Shown in pieces: positions 44,262 to 53,901 of a stretch of 64,000 nucleotides of DNA. The stretch covers positions 434,001 through 498,000 of the forward strand of contig JBCAML010000003.1 of NCBI GenBank assembly GCA_038503075.1, read 5' to 3'. Numbering within the stretch: position 1 is the first letter of the stretch; each line of letters begins with the position of its first letter. Under the pieces are notes generated by a model. The model saw only the letters and a list, made by a program, of their open reading frames with translations. It was not told the origin of the DNA and made no database searches. The position numbers and the translations under genes were made by a program. Source of the DNA: Gyromitra esculenta (Eukaryota > Ascomycota > Pezizomycetes > Pezizales > Discinaceae).

Positions 44262-44681
44262 TTTCACGGATAGAATCGAGTAATGAATTAGGATGACTGT
44301 GGATGGTTGCGAAGGACTTTCTTTGGATATAATGGCTTTGTTGTTCGGTTAAGTTTCGGTTGTTGTCGGAGGGGTATTTGGTGTTACGAGAAAGCGGGGT
44401 ATTTAAGTGGAGAATTTTGGGCATTTCTGTTCTTCTTTTCTTTCTTCTCTAAGCAACGTTCTTACTTTACTTCTATCGTACTGTTTTAATATTACCTCGA
44501 TTCTACCTCAGAATCCTCGCGGTCGCTGTCGCTGTGATAATCTTTACACTTAACTCGCCTTGAGTTAGACCCCCGTAGGACCTGTAGAAACATCGTATAC
44601 CTTGTCGCTTGACCTTTCGTTTAAGTAGCTCTGCTCACCTTCAGGGATACTGAAGGGCTTAATCAAGGTCAAACCGTGAGA
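44262..44681 (+). repeat. 5' LTR of element G
   Basis: It is 420 bp, TTTCACGG ... CCGTGAGA, a clear 8-bp near-perfect terminal inverted repeat. GGGGTATTTAAG promoter element; CTAAGCAACGT; U5 hairpin CCTTCAG/CTGAAGG with GGATA. ACGTTGCTT follows at 44684-44692. Confidence 0.94.
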
Positions 44682-44728
44682 TTACGTTGCTTCCAACGTC
44701 TACACCTCCTACAAAAAACGAAGCAACA

Positions 44729-46063
44729 ATGAGCACCCCCGCCACCACCTCCTCCACTGAAGGAGCCGCTGTCACCACACAACGCTTCCCCACAAAAGAA
44801 GCTTTCGCCCAGAAATATCGAGACGACCCTGTTGAGCTGTATAACCAACTCCGGGACCTCAACCAAGCCTTAGAGGACCAGATCGACGTTTTGCAGGAAA
44901 GCGCACAAGAATTAGAGGTAAAACTCAATACTGCGAAAATCCAAGCAGACAATGCGACACGACACGCTATCCAACAAGATCAGCGAGTCACCGAAGCTGC
45001 AGACCTCATTTCGAGACTACGTCAAGAGCGCAACGAAGCAAGAACCGCCAACCAAGCCCCTCCAGCTCCACCAAACCTAACCGCTACTCCCCCACCTCCA
45101 TCGGTTACAAGCCATCGCTCAGAGCGAATGCCGGATCCAGAAAAGTTCGATGGAACCCGAGCCAAACTCCCCGGCTTCGTCCTTCAACTCCGCTCCAAAC
45201 TCGCCGTAAACCGGGACAGATTCGCTGACGAAAATACTATGATTTTGTACACCATCAATCGACTGGAAGGAGCAGCCCTCGAACAAGTCCGCCACACGGT
45301 ACTCCCCTCTGGTCTTACTACCTGGACCAACGCCGCCGCCCTCATCGCTGCCTTAGAAACAGCCTTCGGAGATCCTGACCCCACCGGTACCGCCCGACGA
45401 GAGCTACACCAACTCCGCCAAGGTAAACGAGACTTTTCCGCATACCTAGCAGATTTCCAACGTATCATGGGACAACTAAATTTTGATGAAAACTCAAAAA
45501 TGGACGCCCTTGAACATGGTATGTCGGAAGAATTAAAGGAAGCCATGGTCTTCGCCGCCGCCACCCCTGCTACTCTCAACGACATGGTACTGGTCCTCAC
45601 CCGAATGGACAATCGCATTCGAGCACGCAAAGCAGAAAAACGAGGAAATACCCGTGACAACATGGGACAATTCAGCGCCTCGAGCAATGCAATGACCCCT
45701 TTCGTCCCCGCATCATCTTTTATGCCAGGAGGTCTGGCACCTATGGATCTTTCCTTCGGCCGCACTAGCAATTCCTCTCGCCCCCCTCAGGACCAACGAT
45801 ATACACTGGTCAACGGCAGAAGAAAACTATCGGAAGAGGAAAAACAATGGCGCCGATCCACCGGCAAATGTATGTTCTGTGCCGCCCCCGATCACTCTTA
45901 CGCCAACTGTCCCTCAGCCCCAAAAAAGCCAACGATGAGGGGAGCTCTCACAGCACCACCTACTAACCGTACTCCTCCGGCCTCCTCTCTACCGCCACCT
46001 CCTCTCCCGCCTCAGTTTTTCGCCCTAGAATCCGCAAGCGCCTCAAGTGAGGCTTTAAACTAG
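44729..46063 (+). CDS. gag: Gag of element G (444 aa)
   Basis: The start ATG at 44729 gives MSTPATTSSTEGAAV, with a coiled coil (residues ~45-100), a proline-rich linker, the gag core (SERMPDPEKFDGT; ELHQLRQGKRDFSAYLAD) and zinc knuckle [14 protein letters not shown]. It ends GGC TTT AAA C TAG in gag phase TTA AAC TAG. The frame is open 14 codons upstream of the ATG into the primer-binding region, but there is no earlier ATG apart from the frame opening at 44687, which would overlap the primer site. Confidence 0.94.
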   Translation: MSTPATTSSTEGAAVTTQRFPTKEAFAQKYRDDPVELYNQLRDLNQALEDQIDVLQESAQELEVKLNTAKIQADNATRHAIQQDQRVTEAADLISRLRQERNEARTANQAPPAPPNLTATPPPPSVTSHRSERMPDPEKFDGTRAKLPGFVLQLRSKLAVNRDRFADENTMILYTINRLEGAALEQVRHTVLPSGLTTWTNAAALIAALETAFGDPDPTGTARRELHQLRQGKRDFSAYLADFQRIMGQLNFDENSKMDALEHGMSEELKEAMVFAAATPATLNDMVLVLTRMDNRIRARKAEKRGNTRDNMGQFSASSNAMTPFVPASSFMPGGLAPMDLSFGRTSNSSRPPQDQRYTLVNGRRKLSEEEKQWRRSTGKCMFCAAPDHSYANCPSAPKKPTMRGALTAPPTNRTPPASSLPPPPLPPQFFALESASASSEALN

Positions 46064-46098
46064 TTCAACCAAGGCTGACCAGTGACCCCGCCTTGGTT
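46054..46098 (+). promoter_or_regulatory. -1 frameshift signal of element G
   Basis: TTTAAAC (46054-46060), gag stop TAG (46061-46063), then AACCAAGG (46067-46074) pairing with CCTTGGTT (46091-46098) around a 16-nt loop with GTGACCC. Confidence 0.85.
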
Positions 46099-49000
46099 CC
46101 AATCTCTTTTCCTCTGTCTGCATTTTCGATTTCTGGGTTTTCGGTTTCTGGTTTAAGCGTGGAGGATCAATTGGATGGGGAACATTTTGTAGTTTCATGC
46201 AATATTTCCCATAGCAATAAAATCATTAAAACACACGCTTTACTGGACACTGGAGCCTCCGGATTTGCATTCATCGATAAGAATTTTGCGAGTCACCATT
46301 CTCTTCCTCTCTCCCCCCTAAAAAAGCCAAGACAACTTGAGGTAATCGATGGCCGTCCTGTTGCCTCAGGAGACATCACCCATATTGCCAACATCAATCT
46401 ATCTATCCAACAGCACCAGGAACAAGCCCCCTGTTTCGTAACCCAACTAGGACATTACCCCCTAGTACTAGGAATCCCCTGGATGAATCACCATGATGTC
46501 CACCTCCACTTCGCCCAAAAACGCATTGAGTTTAATTCTAAACTCTGCACCACCCACTGTGCCCCTCACTCCCCAGTCGTTTCTACTCCGTCAATTCCAG
46601 CTCCTCCCAGAATGAACCTATCTTTTATCGGAGCCGCAAGCTTTAGGACTCTTACTAGAAAACGCACCTCCCAAGCTTACACTATGTCGCTTTATGAAAT
46701 CAATAAAATTATTGATAATAAGACAAGTAAAGAAGAATGGAAATCCAGAATCCCGCAAGAATACCATGACTTCCTCGACATGTTCGATAAAAGCAAAGCC
46801 CAAGGACTCCCCCCTCGACGATCTTATGATCATCGAATACTACTTCAAGAAGGAAAGGATGCTCCTTTCGGACCCCTTTATGGGATGTCCCGAGAAGAAC
46901 TAATCGTCTTAAAGAAGTATATCGAAGATAATCTGGAGAAAGGATTCATCCGCGCCAGTTCTTCCCCAGCCGGATCCCCCGTCCTTTTCGTCAAAAAAGC
47001 AGACGGTTCACTACGGCTCTGTGTGGACTATAGAGGCTTAAATGCCATTACCGTCAAGGATCGTTACACCTCCCCGCTTATCCGAGAGACCCTCGACCGA
47101 CTTGCAAAGGCCCAATGGTATACCAAGCTAGACCTTCGTGACGGCTACCATCAAGTACGCATTGCCGAGGGAGACGAATGGAAAACAGCATTTCGCACCC
47201 GTTATGGCCTTTATGAGTACCAGGTCATGCCTTTTGGTCTAACCAATGCCCCTGGAACCTTCCAACGCTTTGTAAACGACTGCCTCACCGAATACCTCGA
47301 TGTCTTTTGTACTGCCTATCTAGACGACATCCTCATTTACAGTGACACCTTCGTCGAACACCAAATCCACGTTCGAAAAGTCCTGCAAACCCTCAAGGAC
47401 AACGATATCCTATTGAAACCAGAAAAATGCGAATTCGAAGTACAAACGACAAAATATCTTGGCCTCATTCTCACCCCAGACGGTATCAAAATGGACGAAG
47501 AGAAACTGAAAGCGGTCAGAGAATGGAATACCCCAAAAAGCGTAAAAGACGTACAAGCCTTTTTAGGATTTGCGAATTTTTACCGCCGCTTTATTCTGGG
47601 TTTTTCTAAACTCGCTGCGCCTCTTACCGCCCTCACTCGAAAAGGTATCATCTTCGAATGGACCGTCGAAGCGGATATAGCCTTCGAAAATTTGAAGCAC
47701 GCCTTTACTACAGCCCCAATCCTGATCCACTTTGACCCTGATAAAAAAATCATCGTAGAGACTGACGCCTCCGATTTTGTATCTGGAGGCATCCTATCGC
47801 AATACGATGACGCCGGAGTCCTGCACCCAGTCGCTTTCTTCTCCAAGAAGCATTCACCCGCCGAATACAACTACGAGATCTATGACAAGGAATTACTAGC
47901 CATTATTAGAGTATTCGAAGAATGGCGCCCGGAACTCGAAGGCTCAAAGCACCCTATCGACGTCATCAGTGATCATAAAAACCTTGAGTACTTTATGAGC
48001 ACGAAACAACTCAACCGTCGACAAGCAAGATGGGCAGAATATCTCTCCAGGTTCGACTTTGTTATTACCTATCGACCAGGAAGTCAAGGAGGAAAACCGG
48101 ATGCGTTGACCAGGAGATCAGGAGATCTCCCCAAGGAAGGGGATGAACGGTTGGCACACCAGAGTCAAGTGGTGCTAAAGAAGGAAAATGTTGATCCAAA
48201 GCTAAGTTTGTTGTCGGCTTCTTTGTCAAATGAAGCCGCTGAACTGGATGCCCCCCTTAAAAAACTCTTCGAAGAAGGATATATTGCTGATAAGTTCCCG
48301 GAAAAGATACTCATGGCGCTCAAGAATAAGGACCAACAATCAAAGGAGATCACCTTAAGCGAGTGTAAGGAGGAAGATGGAAGACTCTATTACCGAGATC
48401 GTGTTTATGTTCCAGACTTTGATCCCCTACGACTAGAACTTATTAGAAGACACCACGATGTACCAGCCGCAGGCCATCCAGGACGAGATAAGACTTTTGA
48501 ACTCCTGGACAGAAACTTCTATTGGCCCCGAATGAGAGAATCAATTGCCCGTTATGTAAGGAACTGCCATATCTGCCAGAAGGCCAAACCAGTCACCCAA
48601 CGTACCTCAGGAGTACTCCGCCCCTTACCTATTCCCCAACGACCCTGGCAAGAGATCTCTATGGACTTTGTTACAGGCCTCCCTGAATCCAATGGCTACG
48701 ACGCGATCATGGTAGTTGTAGATCGATTATCGAAAATGCGACACCTCATTCCATGTAATACTACTGTTAATTCCCGAGATGTCGCCGATCTTTATCTACA
48801 ACATGTCTGGAAGTTGCATGGCCTACCTACACATATTACCTCCGATCGTGGCACCCAATTTACGGCCCATTTTTGGAAAGAACTATGCCAACGTCTAGGA
48901 ATACAAGCTCGGATGTCTACCGCTTTCCACCCAGAGACAGACGGACAAACGGAAAGGTTGAACGCAGTGATGAAGCAATACCTTCGATCGTATGTGTCCT

Positions 49001-49764
49001 ATCAACAGGAGGACTGGAGTAAATGGCTACCAATGGCAGAATTCTCCGCCAACAATCAAGAATCGGCAAGTACAAAGGTATCCCCCTTTCTAGCTAACTA
49101 CGGTTACCACCCTCGGTTCGATACTTCTCTTATCCCTTCGACAAAAACCCCTCAAAGCCAGGATGCCTCCGCTTTCGCTAGTAGGATGCAGGAACTATAC
49201 GATTACCTTAAAACACAGATTAGAGTCGCCCAGGATATTCAAGAGACTGCTACGAATAAACACAGAATACCGGCCCCGGCATATCAAACCAATGACCAAG
49301 TCTTTGTATCGATGAAAAACGTCCGGACAACCCGAAACGCCAGAAAGTTGGACTGGAAATGGATGGGACCTTATGCTATTAAGCATGTTATCTCCCCGTT
49401 TGCCTATGAAGTTGAACTGCCTACTTCTGTTAAGTATCATCCTGTCTTTCATGTTTCCTTGTTGAAACCGGCCTCAAACGACGCTCTTCCAGGACAAATA
49501 GTACCTCCTCCAATGCCCGTTATTGTCAATGATCAAGAGGAGTATTATATCGAAAAAATCCTCGACCAACGCAACCACCGAGGACAACTCCAATACCTTG
49601 TGGAATGGACTGGGTATGCTCACCCGACATGGGAACCGGCCGAAGACCTTCAAGATACGTCTGCTCTTGATACATTCCTTGCTACAGCAATTGCCGCTAC
49701 TTCTATGGTTCGCAGGAGCTCACGTTTGAAGACGGGGACTACTTTCACGGATAGAATCGAGTAA
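46054..49764 (+). CDS. pol: Pol of element G (1236 residues after the frameshift)
   Basis: Positions from the slip site: protease LLDTGAS ~65, RT YLDD ~422, RNase H ETDASDF ~571, integrase zinc finger from ~799 (CHICQKAK), DDE residues ~871, ~930 and ~967, chromodomain ~1163-1206 (YLVEWTGYAHPTWEP). The usual VMEQYLRSY reads VMKQYLRSY, a change outside the catalytic triad. The stop TAA (49762-49764) lies 20 nt inside the 3' LTR, so the last ~7 residues are LTR-encoded. Confidence 0.95.
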   Translation, partial: FKLVQPRLTSDPALVPISFPLSAFSISGFSVSGLSVEDQLDGEHFVVSCNISHSNKIIKTHALLDTGASGFAFIDKNFASHHSLPLSPLKKPRQLEVIDGRPVASGDITHIANINLSIQQHQEQAPCFVTQLGHYPLVLGIPWMNHHDVHLHFAQKRIEFNSKLCTTHCAPHSPVVSTPSIPAPPRMNLSFIGAASFRTLTRKRTSQAYTMSLYEINKIIDNKTSKEEWKSRIPQEYHDFLDMFDKSKAQGLPPRRSYDHRILLQEGKDAPFGPLYGMSREELIVLKKYIEDNLEKGFIRASSSPAGSPVLFVKKADGSLRLCVDYRGLNAITVKDRYTSPLIRETLDRLAKAQWYTKLDLRDGYHQVRIAEGDEWKTAFRTRYGLYEYQVMPFGLTNAPGTFQRFVNDCLTEYLDVFCTAYLDDILIYSDTFVEHQIHVRKVLQTLKDNDILLKPEKCEFEVQTTKYLGLILTPDGIKMDEEKLKAVREWNTPKSVKDVQAFLGFANFYRRFILGFSKLAAPLTALTRKGIIFEWTVEADIAFENLKHAFTTAPILIHFDPDKKIIVETDASDFVSGGILSQYDDAGVLHPVAFFSKKHSPAEYNYEIYDKELLAIIRVFEEWRPELEGSKHPIDVISDHKNLEYFMSTKQLNRRQARWAEYLSRFDFVITYRPGSQGGKPDALTRRSGDLPKEGDERLAHQSQVVLKKENVDPKLSLLSASLSNEAAELDAPLKKLFEEGYIADKFPEKILMALKNKDQQSKEITLSECKEEDGRLYYRDRVYVPDFDPLRLELIRRHHDVPAAGHPGRDKTFELLDRNFYWPRMRESIARYVRNCHICQKAKPVTQRTSGVLRPLPIPQRPWQEISMDFVTGLPESNGYDAIMVVVDRLSKMRHLIPCNTTVNSRDVADLYLQHVWKLHGLPTHITSDRGTQFTAHFWKELCQRLGIQARMSTAFHPETDGQTERLNAVMKQYLRSYVSYQQEDWSKWLPMAEFSANNQESASTKVSPFLANYGYHPRFDTSLIPSTKTPQSQDASAFASRMQELYDYLKTQIRVAQDIQETATNKHRIPAPAYQTNDQVFVSMKNVRTTRNARKLDWKWMGPYAIKHVISPFAYEVELPTSVKYHPVFHVSLLKPASNDALPGQIVPPPMPVIVNDQEEYYIEKILDQRNHRGQLQYLVEWTGYAHPTWEPAEDLQDTSALDTFLATAIAATSMVRRSSRLKTGTTFTDRIE

Positions 49765-50162
49765 TGAATTAGGATGACTGTGGATGGTTGCGAAGGACTT
49801 TCTTTGGATATAATGGCTTTGTTGTTCGGTTAAGTTTCGGTTGTTGTCGGATGGGTATTTGGTGTTACGAGAAAGCGGGGTATTTAAGTGGAGGATTTTG
49901 GGCATTTCTGTTCTTCTTTTCTTTCTTCTCCAAGCAACGTTCTTACTTTACTTCTATTGTACTGTTTTAATATTACCTCGATTCTACCTCAGAATCCTCG
50001 CGGTCGCTGTCGCTGTGATAATCTTTACACTTAACTCGCCTTGAGTTAGACCCCCGTAGGACCTGTAGAAACATCGTATACCTTGTCGCTTGACCTTTCG
50101 TTTAAGTAGCTCTGCTCACCTTCAGGGATACTGAAGGGCTTAATCAAGGTCAAACCGTGAGA
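49743..50162 (+). repeat. 3' LTR of element G
   Basis: It is 420 bp with about four differences from the 5' LTR, for example CTCCAAGCAACG in place of CTCTAAGCAACG just before the R start. Confidence 0.94.
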
Positions 50163-51539
50163 CTGTGGTACATCTTGAATACTCTTGTTGCTTAGTTTTA
50201 CCTTCAAGTAGCACTGCTCATCTCGGGGGATACCTGAGAGCTTGAAGATAAACCTCGCCCCTTGAGACACTTAGAGTTATTTCCTTTGATTGCCGGTCCT
50301 TATTCTTCAATGCTAGGAGCATCTTTTCCGGGAACTTGTCAGTGATATATCCCTCTAGGAAGAGTTTTTCTAGGGGGGCATCCAGTTCAGCGGCTTCATT
50401 TGATAAAGAAGCCGACAACAAACTTAGCTTAGGGTCAATGTTCTCCTTCTTCAGCACTACTTGGCTCTGATGTGCCAATTGTTCATCCCCTTCCTTGGGG
50501 AGATCTCCTGATCTCCTGGTCAACGCATCCGGCTTTCCTCCTTGACTTCCTGGTCTATAAGTAATGACAAAATCAAAGCGTGATAGGTGTTTAGCCCATC
50601 TGGCTTGACGGCGGTTGAGTTGCTTGGTGCTCATAAAGTACTCTAGGTTTTTGTGATCACTGATGACGTCGATGGGGTGTTTTGAACCCTCAAGTTCCGG
50701 ACGCCATTCTTCAAAGACTCGGATGATGGCAAGTAGTTCCTTATCATAGATCTCATAGTTGCATTCCGCGGGTGAATGTTTCTTAGAGAAGAATGCTACT
50801 GGGTGTAGAACTCCTGTGTCGTCATATTGGGATAGGACACCTCCGGATACAAAATCGGAGGCATCTGTCGCTACAATTATCTTTTTGTCCGGGTTGAAGT
50901 GTATGAGGATGGGTGCGGTGGTAAATGCATGCTTGAGGTTTTCGAAGGCGATGTCTGCTTCCACCGTCCATTCGAAAGCGATGCCTTTCTTGGTGAGAGC
51001 AGTTAAAGGAGAGGCTAATCTGGAGAACCCGAGTATGAATCGTCGGTAAAAGTTAGCAAATCCCAGGAAGGCCTGAACATCTTTAACGCTTTTGGGTGTT
51101 CCCCATTCTCGGACGGCTTTTAATTTCTCTTCGTCCATTTTAATGCCATCGGGGGTGAGGATAAGGCCTAGATACTTCGTAGTTTGAACCTCAAATTCAC
51201 ATTTCTCTGGTTTGAGCAGGATATCGTTGTCTTTGAGGGTTTGAAGGACCTTTCTGACATGAATCTGATGTTTCGCAAAGGTATCGCTGTAGATGAGTAT
51301 ATCATCAAGGTAGGCAGTACAGAAGATATCTAGGTATTCCTTTAGGCAGTCGTTGACGAAATGTTGAAAAGTACCGGGGGCATTGGTTAAGCCAAATGGC
51401 ATAACCTGGTATTCGTAGAGACCATATCGTGTGCGGAAAGCGGTTTTCCACTCATCTCCTTCAGCAATGCGGATTTGATGATATCCGTCTCGGAGATCTA
51501 ATTTGGTGTACCATTGTGCTTTTGCCAATTGGTCGAGGG

Positions 51540-51950
51540 TTTCATGGATAAAAAGGAGTAAATGGGCCAAGAATATTGTACGGGTGGAGATAAGGGTTTC
51601 GGTTAGGATTATAATGTCTTTGTGTTTCGGTTGTCATCGGCTATGAGTTATAATGGTTGAAAAGTGGGGTATTTAAAGAGAGGGATTTTGTTCGCTTGTA
51701 TCTTTCGTTCTCTTTCCTTCAGCAAGGTTCTTACTTTACTTCTACTGTATTGTTTCAATACTACCTCGATTCTTTCTCAGAATCCTCGCTGTCGCTGTCG
51801 CTGTGAAAACCTTTACACTTAACTCGCCTTGAGTTAGACCCCCGTAAGACCTGTAGATACACCGTATACCTTGTCGCTTGACCTTTCGTTTAAGTAGCTC
51901 TGCTCACCTTCAGGGATACTGAAGGGCTTAATCAAGTTCAAACCGTGAGA
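51540..51950 (+). repeat. Solo LTR S7
   Basis: It is 411 bp, TTTCATGG ... CCGTGAGA, with duplication GAGGG (51535-51539, 51951-51955), nested in J's RT. Its R start reads TTCAGCAAGGTTC, so the self-priming motif has decayed. Related to the LTR of C. Confidence 0.93.
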
Positions 51951-52981
51951 GAGGGTTTCTCGAATGAGGGGGGAAGTATAGCGGTCTTTCACTGTGATAG
52001 CATTGAGGCCCCGATAATCCATACATAAGCGAAGAGAGCCGTCAGCTTTTTTAACAAAGAGAACAGGGGATCCTGCGGGTGATGAACTGGCTCGGATGAA
52101 GCCTTTCTCGAGGTTATCTTCAATATATTTCTTTAGAACTATTAGCTCTTCTCGAGACATTCCATACAGAGGGCCGAAAGGTGTTTCTTTTCCGTCTTGC
52201 AACTGTATTTTATGATCGTAAGGTCTGCGTGGGGATAGGCCTTGTGCTTTCTTTTTATCAAACATATTCAAAAAGTCATGATATTCTGCGGGGATCCTAG
52301 CTCTCCATTCCTCCTTAGTAGTCTTTTCCTCTAGAATTCTGTTAATCTCGTAGAGTGACATAGCATAGGCTTGTAAAAACCGTTTTCGCGTAAGGGTTCT
52401 GAAGCTAGCGCCATTGATAAAAGACACGTTAAGTTTGGCTGGAGTAGAGATCGAGGGGGCAGATACAACAGCGGTGTCGGGGGAACAGTGGGTGGTGCAG
52501 AGCTTAGAATTAAACTCAATGTGTTTGTTGGCGAAATGAAGATAGACATCGTGATGATTCATCCATGGTATTCCCAAGACTAGAGGGTAGTGGCCTAGTT
52601 GCTTCACAAAACAGGGGGCTTGTTCTCGGTGATCTTGAATAGACAGATTGAGTTTAGCGATGTGGGTAATGTCTCCTGAAGCAATAGGGCGACCATCGAT
52701 GACTTCAAGTTGCCGGGGTATTTTTAAAGGAGTAAGGGGTAGAGAGTGGTGACTCGCGAATTCCTTATTGATAAATGCAAATCCGGAGGCTCCAGTATCT
52801 AGTAAAGCGTGTGTTTTTATAATTTTATTGCTATGGGAAATATTGCACGAAATTACAAAATGTTCCCCATCCAATTGATCCTCAACGCTTATACCGGAAA
52901 CCGAAAACCCAGAAATCGAAAATGCAGATACAGGTAAAAAATTGGGAACCAAGACGGGGTCACTGATCGGTCTTGGTTGTA

Positions 52982-53901
52982 TTAGTTTAAAGACTCGTTG
53001 GCTGAGTCTGCTGATTCTAACGCGAAAAACTGTGGGGGAAGAGGCGGTGGTGGCAGGGAGGAGGTGAGTGGCGAACGGTTGGCGGGGGGTGCAGTGAGGG
53101 CTCCCCTTATTATCGGCATTTTTGGAGCAGAGGGACAGTTGGCGTATGAGTGATCTGGAGCAGCACAAAACATGCATTTTCCAGTAGAACGGCGCCACTG
53201 TTTTTCTTCCTCCGAAAGCTTTCTCCTTCCATTAACCATTGTGTCTCGTTGGTCTTGCGGGGGGTGAGAGGTATTGCTGGTACGACCGAAAGATAGGTCC
53301 ATAGGAGCTAGTCCTCCTGGAGTGAAGGAGGAGGCAGGGGTGAAAGCGGCGGGGGCACTAAACTGACCCATACCATCTCGAGTATTTCCACTTTTCTCTG
53401 CCTTGCGGGCTCGAATGCGGTTATCCAATCGAGTGAGGGTAAGGATCATTTCCTGAAGATTGGCAGGGGCGATAGGGGCGAATACCATGGCTTCCTTCAG
53501 CTCTTCTGACATACCATGTTCGAGGGCATCCATCTTCGAGTTTTCGTCAAAGTTGAGTTGGCCCATGATTCTCTGAAAGTCGGCTAGGTATGCCGAGAAG
53601 TCGCGTTTTCCCTGACGGAGCTGGTGTAGTTCTCGTCGGGCGGTGCTAGTTGGGTCCGGGTCTCCGAAGGCAATTTCCAGGGCAGCGATGAGTTGTTCTG
53701 CACTAGTCCAGGTGGTGAGGCCGGAGGGAAGAACGGTATGGCGAACTTGCTCCAACGCTGCTCCTTCCAGACGATTGATAGTGTAGAGGATCATCGTGGT
53801 TTCGTTAGCGAATCGGTCTTGGTTGACTGTGAGTTTGGAGCGTAATTGGAGTATGAAGCCGGGGAGCTTAGCTTGGGACCCGTCGAATTTCTCTGGGTCT
53901 G
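52982..53901 (-). pseudogene. gag: Gag of element J, N-terminus missing
   Basis: On the minus strand it is open from 53901 to the stop TAA at 52984-52982. It has the gag core from DPEKFDGSQAKLPGF onward, ELHQLRQGKRDFSAYLADF and zinc knuckle [14 protein letters not shown]. The N-terminal coiled coil, leader and 5' LTR are gone. TTTAAAC is at 52991-52985, with a 9-bp co-varied stem AACCAAGAC/GTCTTGGTT (52978-52970 with 52955-52947). Confidence 0.9.

Larger units (their letters stand above)
44262..50162 (+). mobile_element. Intact Ty3/gypsy chromodomain retrotransposon G
   Basis: The 5901-bp element has 420-bp LTRs (44262-44681, 49743-50162) differing at about four bases, and duplication CTGTG. 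Gag, frameshift site and pol are all open. With B it is one of two apparently autonomous copies. It is the innermost insertion of its branch of the nest (G in F in J in L in D in C). Confidence 0.96.
38536..50267 (+). mobile_element. Full-length Ty3/gypsy element F (G nested in its 3' LTR)
   Basis: A beta element with 5' LTR 38536-38945 and 3' LTR 43952-44261 plus 50168-50267. Its duplication CACTT (38531-38535, 50268-50272) rejoins J exactly. The first ~310 bp of both LTRs look identical, with two differences in the rest. Gag is intact; pol has one nonsense codon. Confidence 0.95.
43952..50267 (+). repeat. 3' LTR of element F, split by G
   Basis: It runs 43952-44261 and 50168-50267; the target base run CTGTG is duplicated on either side of G (44257-44261, 50163-50167). 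Confidence 0.92.
37138..52991 (-). pseudogene. pol: Pol of element J, interrupted and mutated
   Basis: Pieces (minus strand): 52991-51951 with protease LLDTGASG and the RT N-terminus; 51539-50268 with [12 protein letters not shown], RNase H ETDASDF-like (ATDASDF) and KENIDPK spacer; 38535-37138 with integrase and chromodomain. Lesions: a TAA at 38505-38507 before the zinc finger, a 1-base deletion near 37575 within the FVSMKN motif, and a TGA at 37549-37551. F and S7 also split it. Confidence 0.88.
36737..53901 (-). mobile_element. Ty3/gypsy element J, nearly complete but lacking its 5' end
   Basis: The 3' LTR (36737-37150) and internal sequence 37151-38535 are followed, across F, by 50268-51539 and, across solo LTR S7, by 51951-53901. 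It reads chromodomain to the middle of gag, then stops in gag against an unrelated LTR at 53902. Left flank GATAG (36732-36736). Confidence 0.9.

Noticed and set aside
51540..51570. N-terminal residues before [13 protein letters not shown] in the long minus-strand frame 50218-51570
   Set aside because: They come from solo LTR S7, not from pol. The last residues of the same frame come from F's LTR.
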